A stretch of DNA of 64,000 bases, from positions 34,889,122 to 34,953,121 of the forward strand of contig ML662442.1 of assembly GCA_007570785.1 (NCBI GenBank), written 5' to 3'. A program made the translations under genes and the position numbers. The notes below the pieces were generated by a model that was not told the origin of the DNA, did no database searches, and worked only from the letters and a program-made list of their open reading frames with translations. Below, piece by piece: positions 44,746-57,211 of the stretch; the stretch's first letter is position 1; each line of letters opens with the position of its first letter. Origin of the DNA: Antilocapra americana. Lineage: Eukaryota > Chordata > Mammalia > Artiodactyla > Antilocapridae.

Positions 44746-46742
44746 TGTTCAGTCACTAAGTTGTGCCCGACTCTTTGAGACCCATGAACTGCAGCATGCC
44801 AGGCATCCCTGTTCCTCACCATCTCCCAGAGTGTGCCCAAGTTTGTGTCCATTGAGTCAGCAATGCTATCCAACCATCTCATCCTTTGCCACTCTCTGAT
44901 CCTTTTGCCCTCAATCTATCCTAGCATTGGGCTCTTTTCCAGTGTATTGACTCTTTGCATCAGGTGGCCAAAGTATTACAGCCTCAGTTTCAGCATCATT
45001 CCTTCTAACAAATATTCAAGGATTATTTATATTTATAAATATTCAAGAATATTCAAATATTCAAACGATTGATTTCCTTTAGGACTGACTGATTTGATAC
45101 TGCTCTTCACCAGCACCATAGTTGGAAAGCATCAGTTCTTTGGTGCTCAGCCTTCTTTTATGTCCAGTTCTCGCATCTGTACAAGACTACTGGAAAAACC
45201 ATATCCTTAATTATACAGACCTTTGTCAGCAAAGTGATGTTTCTGCTTTTTAATACACTGTCTAAGTTATTCTTCCAAGAAGCAAGCATCTTTTAATTGC
45301 ATGGCTGCAGTAACTGTCTGCAGTGATTTTGGAGCTCAAGAAATGAAATCTGATGCTGTTTCCACATTTTTCCCATGTTTTTCCCATGAAGTGATGGGAC
45401 CAGATGCCATGATCTTCATTTTTTATTTTTTGAATGCTGAGTTTTAAGCCAGCTGTTCCACTCTCCTCTTTCACCTTCCTCAAGGGGCTCTTCAGTTTCT
45501 CTTCACTTTCTGTCACTAAAGTGGTATCAACTGCATATCTGAGGTTGTTGATATTTCTACTGGCAATCTTAATTCCAAACTGTGCTTCATCCAGCCAGCA
45601 TTTCATATGACATACTCTGCATATAGTTAAATAAGCAGGGTGACAATATACAACCTTGACATACTCTCTTCCCAATTTTGAACCTCTCCATTGTTCCACG
45701 TCTAGTTCTAACTATTGCTTCTTGTCCTGTATACAAGTTTCTCAAGAGGCAGGTAATGTAATCTGGTATTACCATCTCATTAAGAATATTCCAGCTTGTT
45801 GTAATCCACACAGTGAGTCTTTAGCATAGTCAGTGAAACAGAAGCAGATTTTTTTCTTGGAATTTCCTTGCTTTTTCTATAATCCAGCATATGTTGGCAA
45901 TTTGATCTCTTGTTCCTCTGCCTTTTCTAAATCCATTTTGTACATCTTGAAGTTCTTGGTGCACATACTACTGAAGTTTAGCTTGAAGGATTTTGAGCAT
46001 ATTCTTGTTGGCATGTGAAATAAGTGCAGTTGTACAGTCATTTTAAAATTCTTTGGAATTGCCTTTCTTTGGGATTGGAATGAAAGCTGACTTTTTCTGG
46101 TCCTGTGGCCACTGTTAGGTTTTCCAAATTTGCTGGCATATTGAGTGCAGCACTTTCACAGCATTATATTTTAGGATTTGAAATAGTTCGGTTGTAATGT
46201 CATCACTTCCACCAGCTTTGTTTGTAGTGATGTTTCCTAAGGCCCACTTGACTTCACAGTCCAGGATATCTGGCTCTAGGTGAGTGACCACACATTCATG
46301 GTTATTTGGGTCATTAAGTGCTTTTTTGTATAGTTCTTCTAGGTATCCTTGCAACCTTTTCTTAATCTCTTCTGCTTCTGTTATGTCATTGCTACTTTTA
46401 TTATTTATTGTGCCTATCTTTGCTTGAAAGTTTCCCTTGGTATCTCTAATTTTCTTTAAGAAATCTCTAGTCTTTCCCATTCCATTGTATTCCTCTATTT
46501 CTTTGCATTGTTTACTTGAGAAAGTTTTCTTATCTCTCCTTCCTATTCTCTGGAACTCTGTATTCAGTTAGTAATATCTTTCCCTTTCTCCTTTGTCTTT
46601 CTCTTCTCTTTTCTCAGCTATTTGTAAGTCCTCCTCAGACAACCCTTTGCTTTCTTGCCTTTCTTTTATAGGGGACAGTTTTGATTACTACCTCCTGTAT
46701 AGTGTTATGAACCTCAGTCCATAGTTCTTCAGGCACTGTGTC
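44746..46742 (-). mobile_element. BovB LINE, longest copy, minus orientation
   Basis: About 2 kb of BovB in reverse, from the tail (gttgttcagtcactaagttg) through the RT domain to the linker region near catagttcttcaggcactgtg. This is about two thirds of a full element. Endonuclease sequence is absent. Minus-strand frames are broken many times. Confidence 0.95.
45262..46480 (-). pseudogene. BovB ORF2 remnant: linker and RT domain
   Basis: Pieces in different minus frames follow each other in the right order. 46480-46115 encodes the linker before the RT (KTRDFLKKIRDTKGNF, HLEPDILDCEVKWALGN). 45811-45587 and 45699-45262 encode the RT (LLRNLYTGQEAIVR, NNLRYAVDTTL). The catalytic block reads YAVD instead of YADD, so an active-site aspartate is lost, besides the frameshifts and stops. 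Confidence 0.9.
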
Positions 46743-47121
46743 ATTTCAAACTACAATTTACCATTGAAAATAAGCAACAAACAGATGAGAAATCTCTGAC
46801 AGAGATGTTTCATTATGTAAGTCAAAAGTTGTACAGCAATAATTTTCACACACTGGAATGTTACAATGTACAGTTCAAATTTTAAGGAATTATTTTCACA
46901 AAGAAAGGAAAAAGAGAGAGAAAGTGATAGAGAGGAAAGAAAAGAGAGGAAAAGTAAAGCAAAGCAAAGGAATCAGGGGAGTCTATGGAACCCATCTCGC
47001 TAACACTGCAGAAAAACATTGAGGTTGATAAAAAGACACATGAAATGTTGTAGAACATGGAATAACATTTTCATATAATAACCAAGATATTTTTGCTTCT
47101 CAGTTATATTGATTCCTTTTT
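46743..47121. other. Unassigned sequence with a GA-rich patch
   Basis: GA-rich low-complexity run at about 46900-46975. No repeat family recognised. Confidence 0.5.
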
Positions 47122-47616
47122 TTAATCTCCTGGTCTTTTCCCCACAAAACAAACGATGCAGGTGAGCCATTTGAAGCTTTTTGGTCTGAGCCAATACAGG
47201 AGTGAGTGACAACTGGAAGAGGATTCATGATGGGGTGCATTCCTGAGAAAGGGATTCTTTAATGTTTCTCCCATTTCTGAAGTAAGTTTTAGGGAAGAGC
47301 ATGTGAAAGAAACTCCAGTTAAATGTCGGTGATTCTGAAAATAGAAACTATCCTCTTCTGAACTGAATTTTGGAGATAACATTCTCAAGAAAGTGTCTAC
47401 TGCCTTGTTAGGGTCAGAAAGAAGAAATGAATCATAGGGAGGTGTTTGGACAGGGAGGGCCTGAAGAGGCCCCATCAAGTCTCCATGAGCCTGGAGTTCC
47501 ATGAGAGAGCAAACATGGCGGGCTCTGTGGTCAGGCTGGGCAAGACACAGATGCATCTGCATACCCAACAGCCGTAGGAGCACATCCCTCTTAGCAGAAG
47601 TGAGTGTGAAGACCAT
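47122..47616 (-). other. Unrecognised 164-codon open frame, possible pseudogene
   Basis: An ATG-started minus-strand frame (start codon 47616-47614) in a stretch free of recognised repeats. Residues from about 45 to 130 look protein-like in composition, with charged and polar residues mixed with hydrophobics (SDPNKAVDTFLRMLSPKF, SSEEDSFYFQNHRHLTG). The last 30 residues (SSSSCHSLLYWLRPKSFKW) look out of frame, and a neighbouring frame over 47230-47100 (MNPLPVVTHSCIGSDQKASN) looks more natural before it stops, which would fit a frameshifted retrocopy. I recognise no family, no signal peptide and no membrane segment. There is no poly-A tail. Chance cannot be excluded. Confidence 0.3.
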
Positions 47617-47719
47617 CCAGAAAGCTAGAGAGCATAAGTTACAACTCAGTGATCACATCACCATGACGAAGGACAGCAGTCACAAAGCTGATGCCAGCCC
47701 CAAGTCATGATGGTATGTA

Positions 47720-49432
47720 TGTACCTGGAATGTTCCCCTAGGAAAGTAGAATCTGGACTTGAGTGAATTTAAGCTTGAAATGATTGATGATATTCCGGGA
47801 TGGACGAGTCTACCTAGACTTGAAAAAATTAAATTTTCTGCCTCCCAATATAATAATAGCTCAAAGTAAAGATTTAGTTAAGTTAAAAAAAAGAAAAAAG
47901 AAAGGTAGTTATATTTTTGCACACCCGAGTTTGCGGCTTGAAAATTCCTACTTGTTCCGTTAGCAAATGTGCAGCTGTAACTAGCACTTTGCAGATTTTA
48001 TATCCCAGCTGCATATTAAAGTAGCTGGCATTTGTTTCACTAAAAAAGAGAAAAAGCATAAATTTTATCTATGGCACTAATTCTTCCTAGGTGGGAATCC
48101 TGTTCCCTGATAGAAATATGTCCCTCCCCAAAAATACTTTGTTCCTCCTAATATCTTTCTTCAAGCACTATAGAAAGGGGTCAGACTTTCACTTACCAAA
48201 GACAAATGCCCATGTTTGTAATGCTACAGGTTATGTTTCAAGGACAACCCCTCCATCTAAATAATTCAGGCACATTTTATGTAAAACTCCGCCCTATCGT
48301 TTGCATGGCATTCTTCCCACGCACAATCATGAGTGAGTCTGAATACTAGGAAATGTACACACTTCCTTCTTCTGGGAGATGGCTCTCTATAATAGAAGGT
48401 TAGTCCTCTAGTTCTTCATCCTTCTGACTGACCCCTTTGCCCCTCTCCTGGTCCTCTTTGGAGATGGAATATTGCACTTTGTTTTAAGGCCTGAGATCAT
48501 CTTAGCCACAGCAACCTCCCACTCCATACTCCTATGCCTCCAAAACTTCCCAACTTTGACCCAACAGCAGCATTCCTCAGCTTCCGCTTGAGGAGTTGCT
48601 CAATGCCTGTCTTAGCACTTGTTCACCATTTAGAAGAACAGAGGATGTTCTTCACAAATTAATCTAATTTCCTGGGGCCATTCTCTGCCTGCACTCCTGC
48701 ACAGGTACAGGTCCAAGTCTCTCAAAGGCATTATGAAGAGTGGCCCCTAACATACTATAAGTTTAGGGCTTACTAGGAAGTTCCACTGTCTATGACAGTT
48801 CTAATTTCCTTCCTTCCATTTCTGGGCTCTGTACTCAGCTCTATATGTATGCCAACATCTTTCTAAATTCCTTTTTTTTTTTTTTAAGAAGAGACTGAGG
48901 TTAACTTTCTAAATTTGCCCTAGATTTGATTGGTACTGAAAAAAGACTCCCAAAGTCTCATTTCTTTCATAAATAAGCATAAATCAATGAAGAGTCAAAA
49001 TTTCTATCCAGGAATGAAAAAATAGTTTTTAGGGCAGTCATATCATTTGTAGAGAATATTTGGGCTTTACTAAAAATAACACATGTGGCTAACTGATATG
49101 TCTGCATAGGTTTTAGTGAATCCTACATTTTCAAAAGTTTAGTTAAGCCTTTCTGGTTTGTGGTTGTTTCAGAGATAATCAACAGTGACTCTGGATTTTG
49201 TACCTAGTCAACTAAAGTAATTCATGTAATAGCCAAACCCACACAATAAGAATGCCCCATAGAACTTAAGTTTCTTGGATAAAATATGAGGTCTCTTTTC
49301 CTCAAAATTCTGTGGAAATTGTGCTTTTGCAAATATTTTGAGAAGCCAGAGAGTATTTTTTTATCCTTTAACTTTTTTTCCAAACCATATGTTTATTCTC
49401 TCTATTCCTAAATTTCTCTCCTCCACATATAA
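47720..49432. other. Unassigned sequence (1.7 kb)
   Basis: No ruminant repeat recognised, apart from a poly-T run near 48872-48886. 48240-48460 is somewhat richer in C and CpG. No convincing gene frame. Confidence 0.45.
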
Positions 49433-49434
49433 CT

Positions 49435-49470
49435 GTGTGTGTGTGTATATATATATATATACACACACAC
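49435..49470. repeat. Palindromic (GT)6(AT)7(AC)5 microsatellite
   Basis: GT, AT and AC runs follow one another and form a nearly perfect self-complementary tract of about 34 bp. Confidence 0.95.
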
Positions 49471-49517
49471 ATTATTTTTCCCATGTTGTACCCATCCTCT
49501 GAAACATTACATATCAT

Positions 49518-51372
49518 TATCAGTTCAGTTCAGTTCATTTCAGTCTCTCAGTCGTGTCCGACTCTTTGCAACCCCATGAATCACAGCACACCAGGCCTCT
49601 CTGTCCATCACCAACTCCAGGAGTCTACCCAAACCCATGTCCATCAACTTGGTGATGCCATCCAGCCATCTCATCCTCTGTCGTCCCCTTCTCCTCCTGC
49701 TACCAGTCTTTCCCAGCATTAGGGTCTTTTCCAATGAGTCAACTCTTCGCATGAGGTGGCCAAAGTATTGTAGTTTCAGCTTCAACATCAGTCCTTCCAA
49801 TGAACACCCAGGACTGATCTCCTTTAGGATGGACTGGTTGGATCTCCTTGCAGCCCAAGGGACTCTCAAGAGTCTTCTCCAACACCACAGTTCAAAAGCA
49901 TCAATTCTTCAGTGCTCAGCTTTCTTCACTGCCCAACTCTCACATCCATACGTGACTACTGGAAAAACCATACCCTTGACTAGACGGATCTTTGTTGGCA
50001 AAGTAATGTCTCTGCTTTTCAATATGCTATCTAGGTTCGTCATAACTTTCAAGGAGTAAGCATCTTTTAATTTCATGGCTGCAATCACCATCTGCAGTGA
50101 TTTTGGAGCCCAGAAAAATAAAGTTTGACACTATTTCCACTGTTTCCCCATCTGTTTGCCAAGAATTGATGGGACCAGATGCCATGATCTTAGTTTTCTG
50201 ATTGTTGAGCTTTAAGCCTATTTTTCACTCTCCTCTTTCACCTTTATCAAGAGGCTCTTTAGTTCTTCTTCACTTTCTGCCTTTAAGGTGGTGTCATTTC
50301 CATATCTGAGGTTATTGATATTTCTCCCGGCAATCTTGACTCCAGCTTGTGATTCCTCCAGCCCAGTGTTTTTCATGATGTATGCTGCATATAAGTTAAA
50401 TAAGCAGGGTGACAATATACAGCCTTAACGTACTCCTTTTCCTATTTGGAACCAGTCTGTTGTTCCATGTCCAGTTCTAACTGTTGCTTCCTGACCTGCA
50501 TACAGGTTTCTCAAGAGACAGGTCAGATGGTCTGGTATTCCCATCTCTTAGAATTTTCCACAGTTTATTGTGATCCACATAGTCAAAGGCTTTGGCATAG
50601 TCAATAAAGCAGAAATAGATGTTTTTCTGGAACTCTCTTGCTTTTCAATGATCCAGCGGATGTTGGCAATTTGATCTCTGGTTCCTGTGCCTTTTCTAAA
50701 ACCAGCTTGAACATCTGGAAGTTCATGGTTCATGTATTGCTGAAGCCTGGCATGGAGAGTTTTGAGCATTACTTTACTAGTGTGAGATGAGTGCAATTGT
50801 GTGGTAGTTTGAGCATTCTTTGGCATTGCCTTTCTTTGGGATTGGAATGAAAACTGACCTTTTCCAGTCCTGTGGTTACTGCTGAGTTTTCCAAATTTGC
50901 TGGCATATTGAGTGCAGCACTTTCACAGTATCGTCTTTCAGGATTTGAAATAGCTCAACTGGAATTCCATCACCTCCACTAGCTTTGTTTGTAGTGATGC
51001 TTCCTAAGGCCTACTTGACTTCACATTCCAGGATGTCTGGCTCTAGGTGAGTGATCACACCATTGTGATTATCTGGGTTGTGAAGGTTTTCTTGTACAGT
51101 TCCTCTGTGTATTCTTGCCATGTCTTCTTAATATCTTGTGCTTCTTTTAGGTCCATGCCATTTCTGTCCTTTATTGAGCCCATTTTTGCATGAAATGTTC
51201 CCTTGGTATCTCTAATTTTCTTAAAGAGATCCCTAGTCTTTCCCATTCTGTTGCTTTCCTCTATTTCTTTGCATTGATTGCTGAGGAAGGCTTTCTTATC
51301 TCCCCTTGCTATTCTTTGGAACTCTGCATTCAGATGGGAATATCTTTCCTTTTCTCCTTTGCTTTTTCTTCA
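49518..51372 (-). mobile_element. BovB LINE, minus orientation
   Basis: About 1.85 kb of BovB in reverse, from cagttcagttcagttcattt to the linker region near gggaatatctttcc. It is the best-preserved 3' end of the seven copies: a single minus frame runs for 109 codons over 49869-49540. Frameshifts and stops break the rest. No endonuclease domain. Confidence 0.96.
50218..51246 (-). pseudogene. BovB ORF2 remnant: linker and RT domain
   Basis: Minus-strand pieces in order: 51246-51055 linker (MGKTRDLFKKIRDTKGTF), 50826-50548 start of the RT (KVMLKTLHARLQQYMNHELP, QAGFRKGTGTRDQIANIRW), and 50415-50218 RT core (SPCLFNLYAAYIMKN, NNLRYGNDTTLKAESEE). The catalytic tetrad has become YGND. Not functional. 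Confidence 0.9.
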
Positions 51373-52149
51373 TATCATTATATATTAGATAAATTTACAT
51401 TATATATATTAGTAAAAATTCTGAGAGTTTTTACTTTTAATTATACCCTTTAAGGCAAAAGATTATGTATCACATCTGGGGGTCTTTTCACAATTTATCC
51501 AGATTACATGGAATATGGAGGATTGTCTTCCAAGTTTGTTGTATGAGCATACATTGTTGCTTTGTATCAATAATGAGGATATTTTGTTTGAAAACTCTAA
51601 TGATTTTAAAAATAAATACCACTGAGTTTCAGAGAAACCATTTACAAACTTGTACTTTTCTCAATTTTCTTGAATGTAAACTAATATTTCAAATTGTATA
51701 GTCAACTCATACCTTTAATAATAATCCTTTCTAGATGATGCTTGAAATGAGATTAGTCTGAGTTTTAAATCCCATTTAAGTCACTTGCATCAAATGACTT
51801 GAGCATGTTCTCAACCTAATGAATCTATGTTTTCTTACCTACAAAATGAAGATAATCTGGAAGAGTATTCAACTGGAAAAGATGCTTTGATGATTACATA
51901 TGACATATATATGTATACATGTATACATATACACATATGTGTGTATACATGTATATATACAGATGGGTGTATACCTCTGTGTGTGTGTGTGTGTGTAGCA
52001 TTTAGGCAGTGTCTAATATATAAAAGGTACAGAAACAAATACATTATCTGAAGCTACTTGTTTAAAGTAGTTATAATCTTTAACCTCCATTTTAAGCCAC
52101 TGAGTATTTAAATATTATGATTTTTTAAGGCACAATGTTCTGTCCACTA
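51373..52149. other. Unassigned sequence with alternating purine-pyrimidine runs
   Basis: An ATAC/ATGT-rich run at 51899-51960 and a (GT)n run at 51979-51997. Nothing else recognised. Confidence 0.5.
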
Positions 52150-52161
52150 ATGGTTGTTGAT

Positions 52162-52371
52162 GTGTGTGTGTTAGTCACTCAGTCATGTCTGATTCTTAAT
52201 GACCCCATGGACTGTAGCCTGCCAGGTTCCTCTGTCCTTTGAATTCTCCAGGCAAGAGTACTAGAGTGCGTAGCCATTCTCTTTCCAGGGCATCTTCCCA
52301 ACCCAGATATAGAACCCACGTCTCTTGCATTGCAGTCATATTCTTTATGGTCTGAGCCACTAGGGAAGCCC
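52162..52371 (-). mobile_element. Bov-tA SINE with perfect target duplication
   Basis: Reversed SINE with gtgtgtgttagtcactcag at the tail and ccactagggaagccc at the head end. Flanked by atggttgttgat at 52150-52161 and 52372-52383, an exact 12-bp duplication. Confidence 0.96.
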
Positions 52372-52383
52372 ATGGTTGTTGAT

Positions 52384-52830
52384 AAATGTCCTCAATAACC
52401 CTAAAGGATGGTGCTGTGTAAGCAAACTGGAAATTAATTCTCTAAAGTCTCCTAAGGAGACCGAACTTAAATCTTAAAAGAAAGCTTCTGTGAAAATTAA
52501 TCAAAATGGCATTTTACACTATTTCTCATGTTTTTCCTTTTCTTTGATATTCTTCATGAACTTGGGAAATACTGAAATTAAAAGTTTGAAGGTAATATCC
52601 AAAATTGTTCTCTCACTTTTGTATTGTAAATAATCATTCTATATACTCATCAATTCAAATAGGCAGGGGTAATTGTCGATGTACTATAGAAATAAATCAC
52701 TTTGAGGGGGAAAGGAATTGAGAGAGAGTCATTAATTCTGTAACTTGAAATATATAAATTATACATGCAGGTAAGATATCATCTGGGGATATTAAAATAA
52801 AGCCATATTTTAGTAAAACTTTTAAAATTT
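52384..52830. other. Unassigned sequence
   Basis: No feature recognised. Confidence 0.45.
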
Positions 52831-53450
52831 CAGTTCAGTCACTCAGTAGTGCCCAATTCTTCATGTCCCCATGGACTGCTTCCCTGTCTCTCACCAACTC
52901 CCGGAGCTTGCTCAAACTCATGTCCATCGAGTTGGTGATGCCCTCCAACTACCTCATCCTCTGTCGTCCCCTTCTCCTCCCACCTTCAATCTTTCCCAGC
53001 ATCAGGGTCTTTTCCAATGAGTCAATTCTTTGCATCAAGTGCACAAAATATTAGAGTTTCAGCTTCTGCATCAGTCCTTCTGATGAATATTCAGGACTTA
53101 TTTCCTTTAGGATTGACTGGTTGGATATCGTTGCAGTCCAAGGAACTCTCAAGAGTCTTCTCCAACATCATACTTCAAAAGCAACAATTCTTCAGTGTTC
53201 AGTTTTCTTTATGGTCCAACTCTCACATCCATACATGACTACTGGAAAAACCATAGCTTTGACTAGATGGACCTTTGTCAGCAAAGTAGATTGCCTCTGC
53301 TTTTTAATATGCTGTCTAGGTTGGTCATAGCTTTTCTTCCAAGGAGCAAGCATCTTTAAATTTCATGACTGCAGTCACCATCTGCAGTGATTTTGGAGCC
53401 TAAAAACATAAAGTATCTCACTCTTTCCCCATCTATTTGCCATGAAGTGA
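52831..53450 (-). mobile_element. BovB LINE 3' end, minus orientation
   Basis: Reversed BovB 3' portion from tttcagttcagtcactcag to ctatttgccatgaagtgat. Same strand as the copies at 44.7-46.7 and 49.5-51.4 kb. Confidence 0.95.
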
Positions 53451-54296
53451 TAGGGTCTAAATTTCTTTTGATTATTATTTTAATGCAAATAGAAAGCTAA
53501 GTTCTTATTCTGGATGCCACCCAGTAGACAATTCTGCATGTTCATGTTTTCCAGGAAGCTATTTAACAGTTTCATCCCAACTCTAAGAAAAGGCAAAAAC
53601 AAAAACTTGATACATCTTATCTGAAAATATATATTCTTGTCTTAAAGGCTTTGTTTTATGGGTCCATGTTACTTTACCATGATCCATTAAGAAAAAATAG
53701 TTGTATTTTTCATAAAATAGCCAAGTTACACAAAATAATCCATACAGGTCCTGCTGTCTCATGCACGTTATTTTTGCCATTTCCTCTGGTGGATCTATAA
53801 TTTGGCTTTGCAGGGCAACAGCTTGAGAAATGGCACTCTTCCAGAGACTGACTCTGAGCCACTGCTGGGGGCATGAAGTCACAGCCTAAGTCTAGGAGGA
53901 ACTGAAAGCAGACAAGCAGTGTGCTGGCTTTTGGATCACCTAAGGAATGTCAATGAAAGGGAGATGCCTTATTTAGCATTTTGTGCTTTTGACCACAGTT
54001 TCACAGGCCTGATTTCAAACCCATAGCATGAGATGAAGTAGAGGCCCTTTGGTGATCTTTCGAGTTCCTTCCTTGTGTTCATAGTTCAGGAAACACGAAC
54101 GGTGTAAGGAACAGGGGTAAATATTGAGCTTCAGCAGTCTGTTGGCCTCACTTTATGGTTACATCCTTTCTACTCCTTTTTCTGTCCTGATAAGCAAATC
54201 GCTGTAATTAATTATGAAATGTGAAAGCCAAGAGTAGCTTTCATGTCTGTTTTTCATAGAAAAATCTCATTAGATGTCTATGAGAGTTTTATCTCA
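53451..54296. other. Unassigned sequence
   Basis: No repeat recognised. The minus frame at 53583-53882 (99 codons) has no domain signature. Confidence 0.45.
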
Positions 54297-54552
54297 AGGC
54301 TCAGAGGTAGAATAGAGTAGTGGTTAAGAGAAAAATTAAACTAAACTAGTCTGAGTTCAAATTCCAGCTCTATCTCTTACTGACTGTGTAATTTTTGCCA
54401 AGTTGATCAATTCTTCTGTCCTTGAGTTTTCTTGCCTGAAAAATTATAGTACTTAGCGTTAAGATTTTTGTGAGGCTTAAATTAGTTAATATAGTTTAAA
54501 ATACTTAGTTTCCTAGGTGATACTTCATAAATGCAATCTATTATAATCATTA
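54297..54552 (-). mobile_element. MIR SINE, minus orientation
   Basis: Reversed MIR in order: gagtagtggttaagag, tgagttcaaattccagctct, cttactgactgtgtaat, gccaagttgatcaattct, tttgtgaggcttaaattag and the 3' end near 54550. Confidence 0.9.
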
Positions 54553-54881
54553 ATTTAAATATTCCAAAATAGACTTAATGGAATATATATTTGAGTGTCC
54601 ATTTTCAAAACGCAGAATCTAGGCTTTCAAACTCAGAGTATATGACTTATCAGAAGATGCAGGTATCTTCAAATGCTCAATGTCCAGTCATGAACCTGGG
54701 GGCACATAAATAGTACTGTTTCTTTAAGTCGAAATTGCTAAATAAGTTCCTCTTTTCCTTTATTTTTTTCCATATTCACAGAAAAGAAATGTAATTGTGC
54801 TTTTGATCAATCAGCAGAAATTCCCACACTGCTCCATGATGAGGGCCCCATGAAATGCAAATTAAGTAATTTGCCCAAAAT
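54553..54881. other. Unassigned sequence
   Basis: No feature recognised. Confidence 0.4.
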
Positions 54882-55061
54882 ACAGTTGCCAGATAAAATG
54901 CAAGATACCAAATTAAATTTGAGACAATAATATATACTTTTAGTATAGGTCTGCCCTATGAAATATTTAGAATATACTTATATTAAAAAATGTGTAGGTT
55001 TATTTGAAGTCTAAAATAAACTGAGTGCCCCATATTCTATTTGCTAAAACTGGCAAACCTA
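54882..55061. mobile_element. Palindromic MITE (MER-type DNA element)
   Basis: The ends are complementary: gttgccagataaaat at left and attctatttgctaaaactgg then caaacct at right. The centre (tttagtataggtctgcc and tagaatatacttatatta) is also loosely self-complementary. This is a known kind of mammalian palindromic DNA element. I do not recall the family name with certainty. Confidence 0.65.
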
Positions 55062-56594
55062 ATCCAAGGACTCACCAAGACTATGCTGGTTCTGTCTTGT
55101 CCAACATGAAGATAAAAACACAAGACTATCCAATATTCTGCTTCCTAGTTAGGAATCACTTCAACTAACTTAAAGAATTCATATTTTCAGTAAGATGATA
55201 ATCAGAATATAAAAATGGCTTTATGATATGTTTCAATATTATTTATTACAAGTTATAATTATTGATTGGTTATTAGATTCATAATCACCAAATAAAATTA
55301 TTTATTCATTTCTACATCTAATATGTGTAATGTCTCATAAATCCAAAATCTGCACTAAAAAGTCTAAACATTTTCTATTTTCCAATTGTAAAAAATATTT
55401 ACATTTAAAAATTATATCTGCTCTTCTGTCATCTTTTAAAATGTATAGCATATTTAAGAGCACATAGAATATGGAAAAAATCACTTCTGAAGGATCAAAA
55501 GCTCTCGGTACAAATCAATACTCTTACATCTTAATCAGTTCAGGAATGATATTATTAACATGACATTTATTTCAAAGATAATATTCAAATATGTTATTTA
55601 GAATACTATGCCTAATATATCTATCAAAAATAAGCACTGCTATCTTATTCTTATGGTTTTTAATACCTCCTAGGTATACCACTACTACCTACATATGGGT
55701 CTCCATAACTTTCTTTTCATAGTCCCTTATTCTCCCATAATCTTCCTTCACAATAAAATCTCTCCTTCCTGGAAACTGTCTTCTCTACCCTAGCTTCCAC
55801 CATGTCTTCTTTCCTCTCTTCCTCGCCATTCTCTACCTACCTTCAAAACTCCCTCCACCACTACCACCCTAGTCGCTCTTTCCCTGCCAGCTGGTTTCTT
55901 TTGAAAAAAGGGCATCTCAGAAAGTAGTGGTTCAATTGTATTTGTTCTTCCTTCCCTGTTGCGAAGCACTCTACCCAGGAATACCTTATTAATAGCACAT
56001 ATTCTCCTAGTTGGCTTTGCTACTGTTTAAGTGACCTTGGTTGTATCATCATGGGCAGCAAGTATGTGTGCCAAGGTCATAGATGTCATGCATGGAAAGA
56101 AATGACATTTAGGCTGATAAAATTTTTCTAAGTCATCATCTGTTTTAATTGAGCCAAATTCACATATTTATGCAGAGCTCTTTAATTTAGACATGCACAT
56201 GCATTATTTTTTAAATGCTAGATGTTCAACGACATGTATCTATTAAGATATAATCTACTACTGTTTACCATGTCTCATCTTTATCATATTCTCACTTGAA
56301 AAGTTTTCATATTGAAAAATCCCATGCTTAGCATGGAAATATATTTCTGGATTGAAATGCTAAAAATGCAAATTGAAATGTCCTAGTCAGTCTGCTTCTA
56401 TAAAGTTAGGATTAAGTTATGTATGGCATTTACAAATAGAAAACATTTATTTGATAAAAAGACAAGCATTTATCATTTATATGTTTAGTTCTTTAAATAT
56501 TAGATTGAAATATGCTAATTCACCACTACAGTGGCTATATGAATATATTACAACTATTCAGATACATTGTCAGAAATTATTTTAAAAATAAGGC
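55062..56594. other. Unassigned sequence (1.5 kb)
   Basis: AT-rich, with a C-rich patch at 55740-55890. No gene or repeat recognised. Confidence 0.45.
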
Positions 56595-56765
56595 ATTGAT
56601 ATAAAGTTTTTGTTTTGTTGAAGTATGGTTGATTTATAATATTGTTATTTTCAGATATATAGCAAAATGATTCAATTATACATATTACATATTCTTTTTC
56701 ATTATATACATAGGCTATAGTTCCCTGTCATGTACAATAAATCCTTGTTGTTTGATATGAAGTGT
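56595..56765 (-). mobile_element. L1 3'-UTR fragment, minus orientation
   Basis: Reversed L1 3' UTR: ttgaagtatggttgattta, cagatatatagcaaaatgat, ggctatagttccctgtcatg and aataaatccttgttg. Counterpart of 4709-4828. Confidence 0.8.
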
Positions 56766-56982
56766 TAATCTCTTAATATTAGAGTTTCTTAACTATGTTA
56801 TTTTGCTTGAACCATCAGTAGCTAACTATAGAAGAAGGAAAATGGGATAATTAACAAAGATCAAAAATTTTTAAAAATCTGTCAAATGTTCCCTAAGGGA
56901 AATAAGTCTGTATTTTATCCCAGTAAATTCAAGTAGAAAAAGCTTCTCAAGACAATGCTAATTGTGACAGTACTTTAGATTC

Positions 56983-57211
56983 GGTTGTTGCTGTTCAGTT
57001 GCTAAGTCATGTCCAACTCTTTTATGACTCCATGGACTGTAGGACACCAGGCTACTCTGTCCACAGAATTTCCCAGCCACGAATTTTGGAGCAAGTTGCC
57101 ATTTCCTACTATAAGAGATCTTCCAGACACAGTCCCAGGGATTGAACTATATCTCTTATGTCTCCTGCATGGACAGGCAGGTTCTTTTTCACTAGCACCA
57201 CCTGGGAAGCC
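56983..57211 (-). mobile_element. Bov-tA SINE, minus orientation
   Basis: Reversed SINE: gttgctgttcagttgctaag tail, body with cagccacgaattttggagc, head end ccacctgggaagcccc. Confidence 0.95.
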
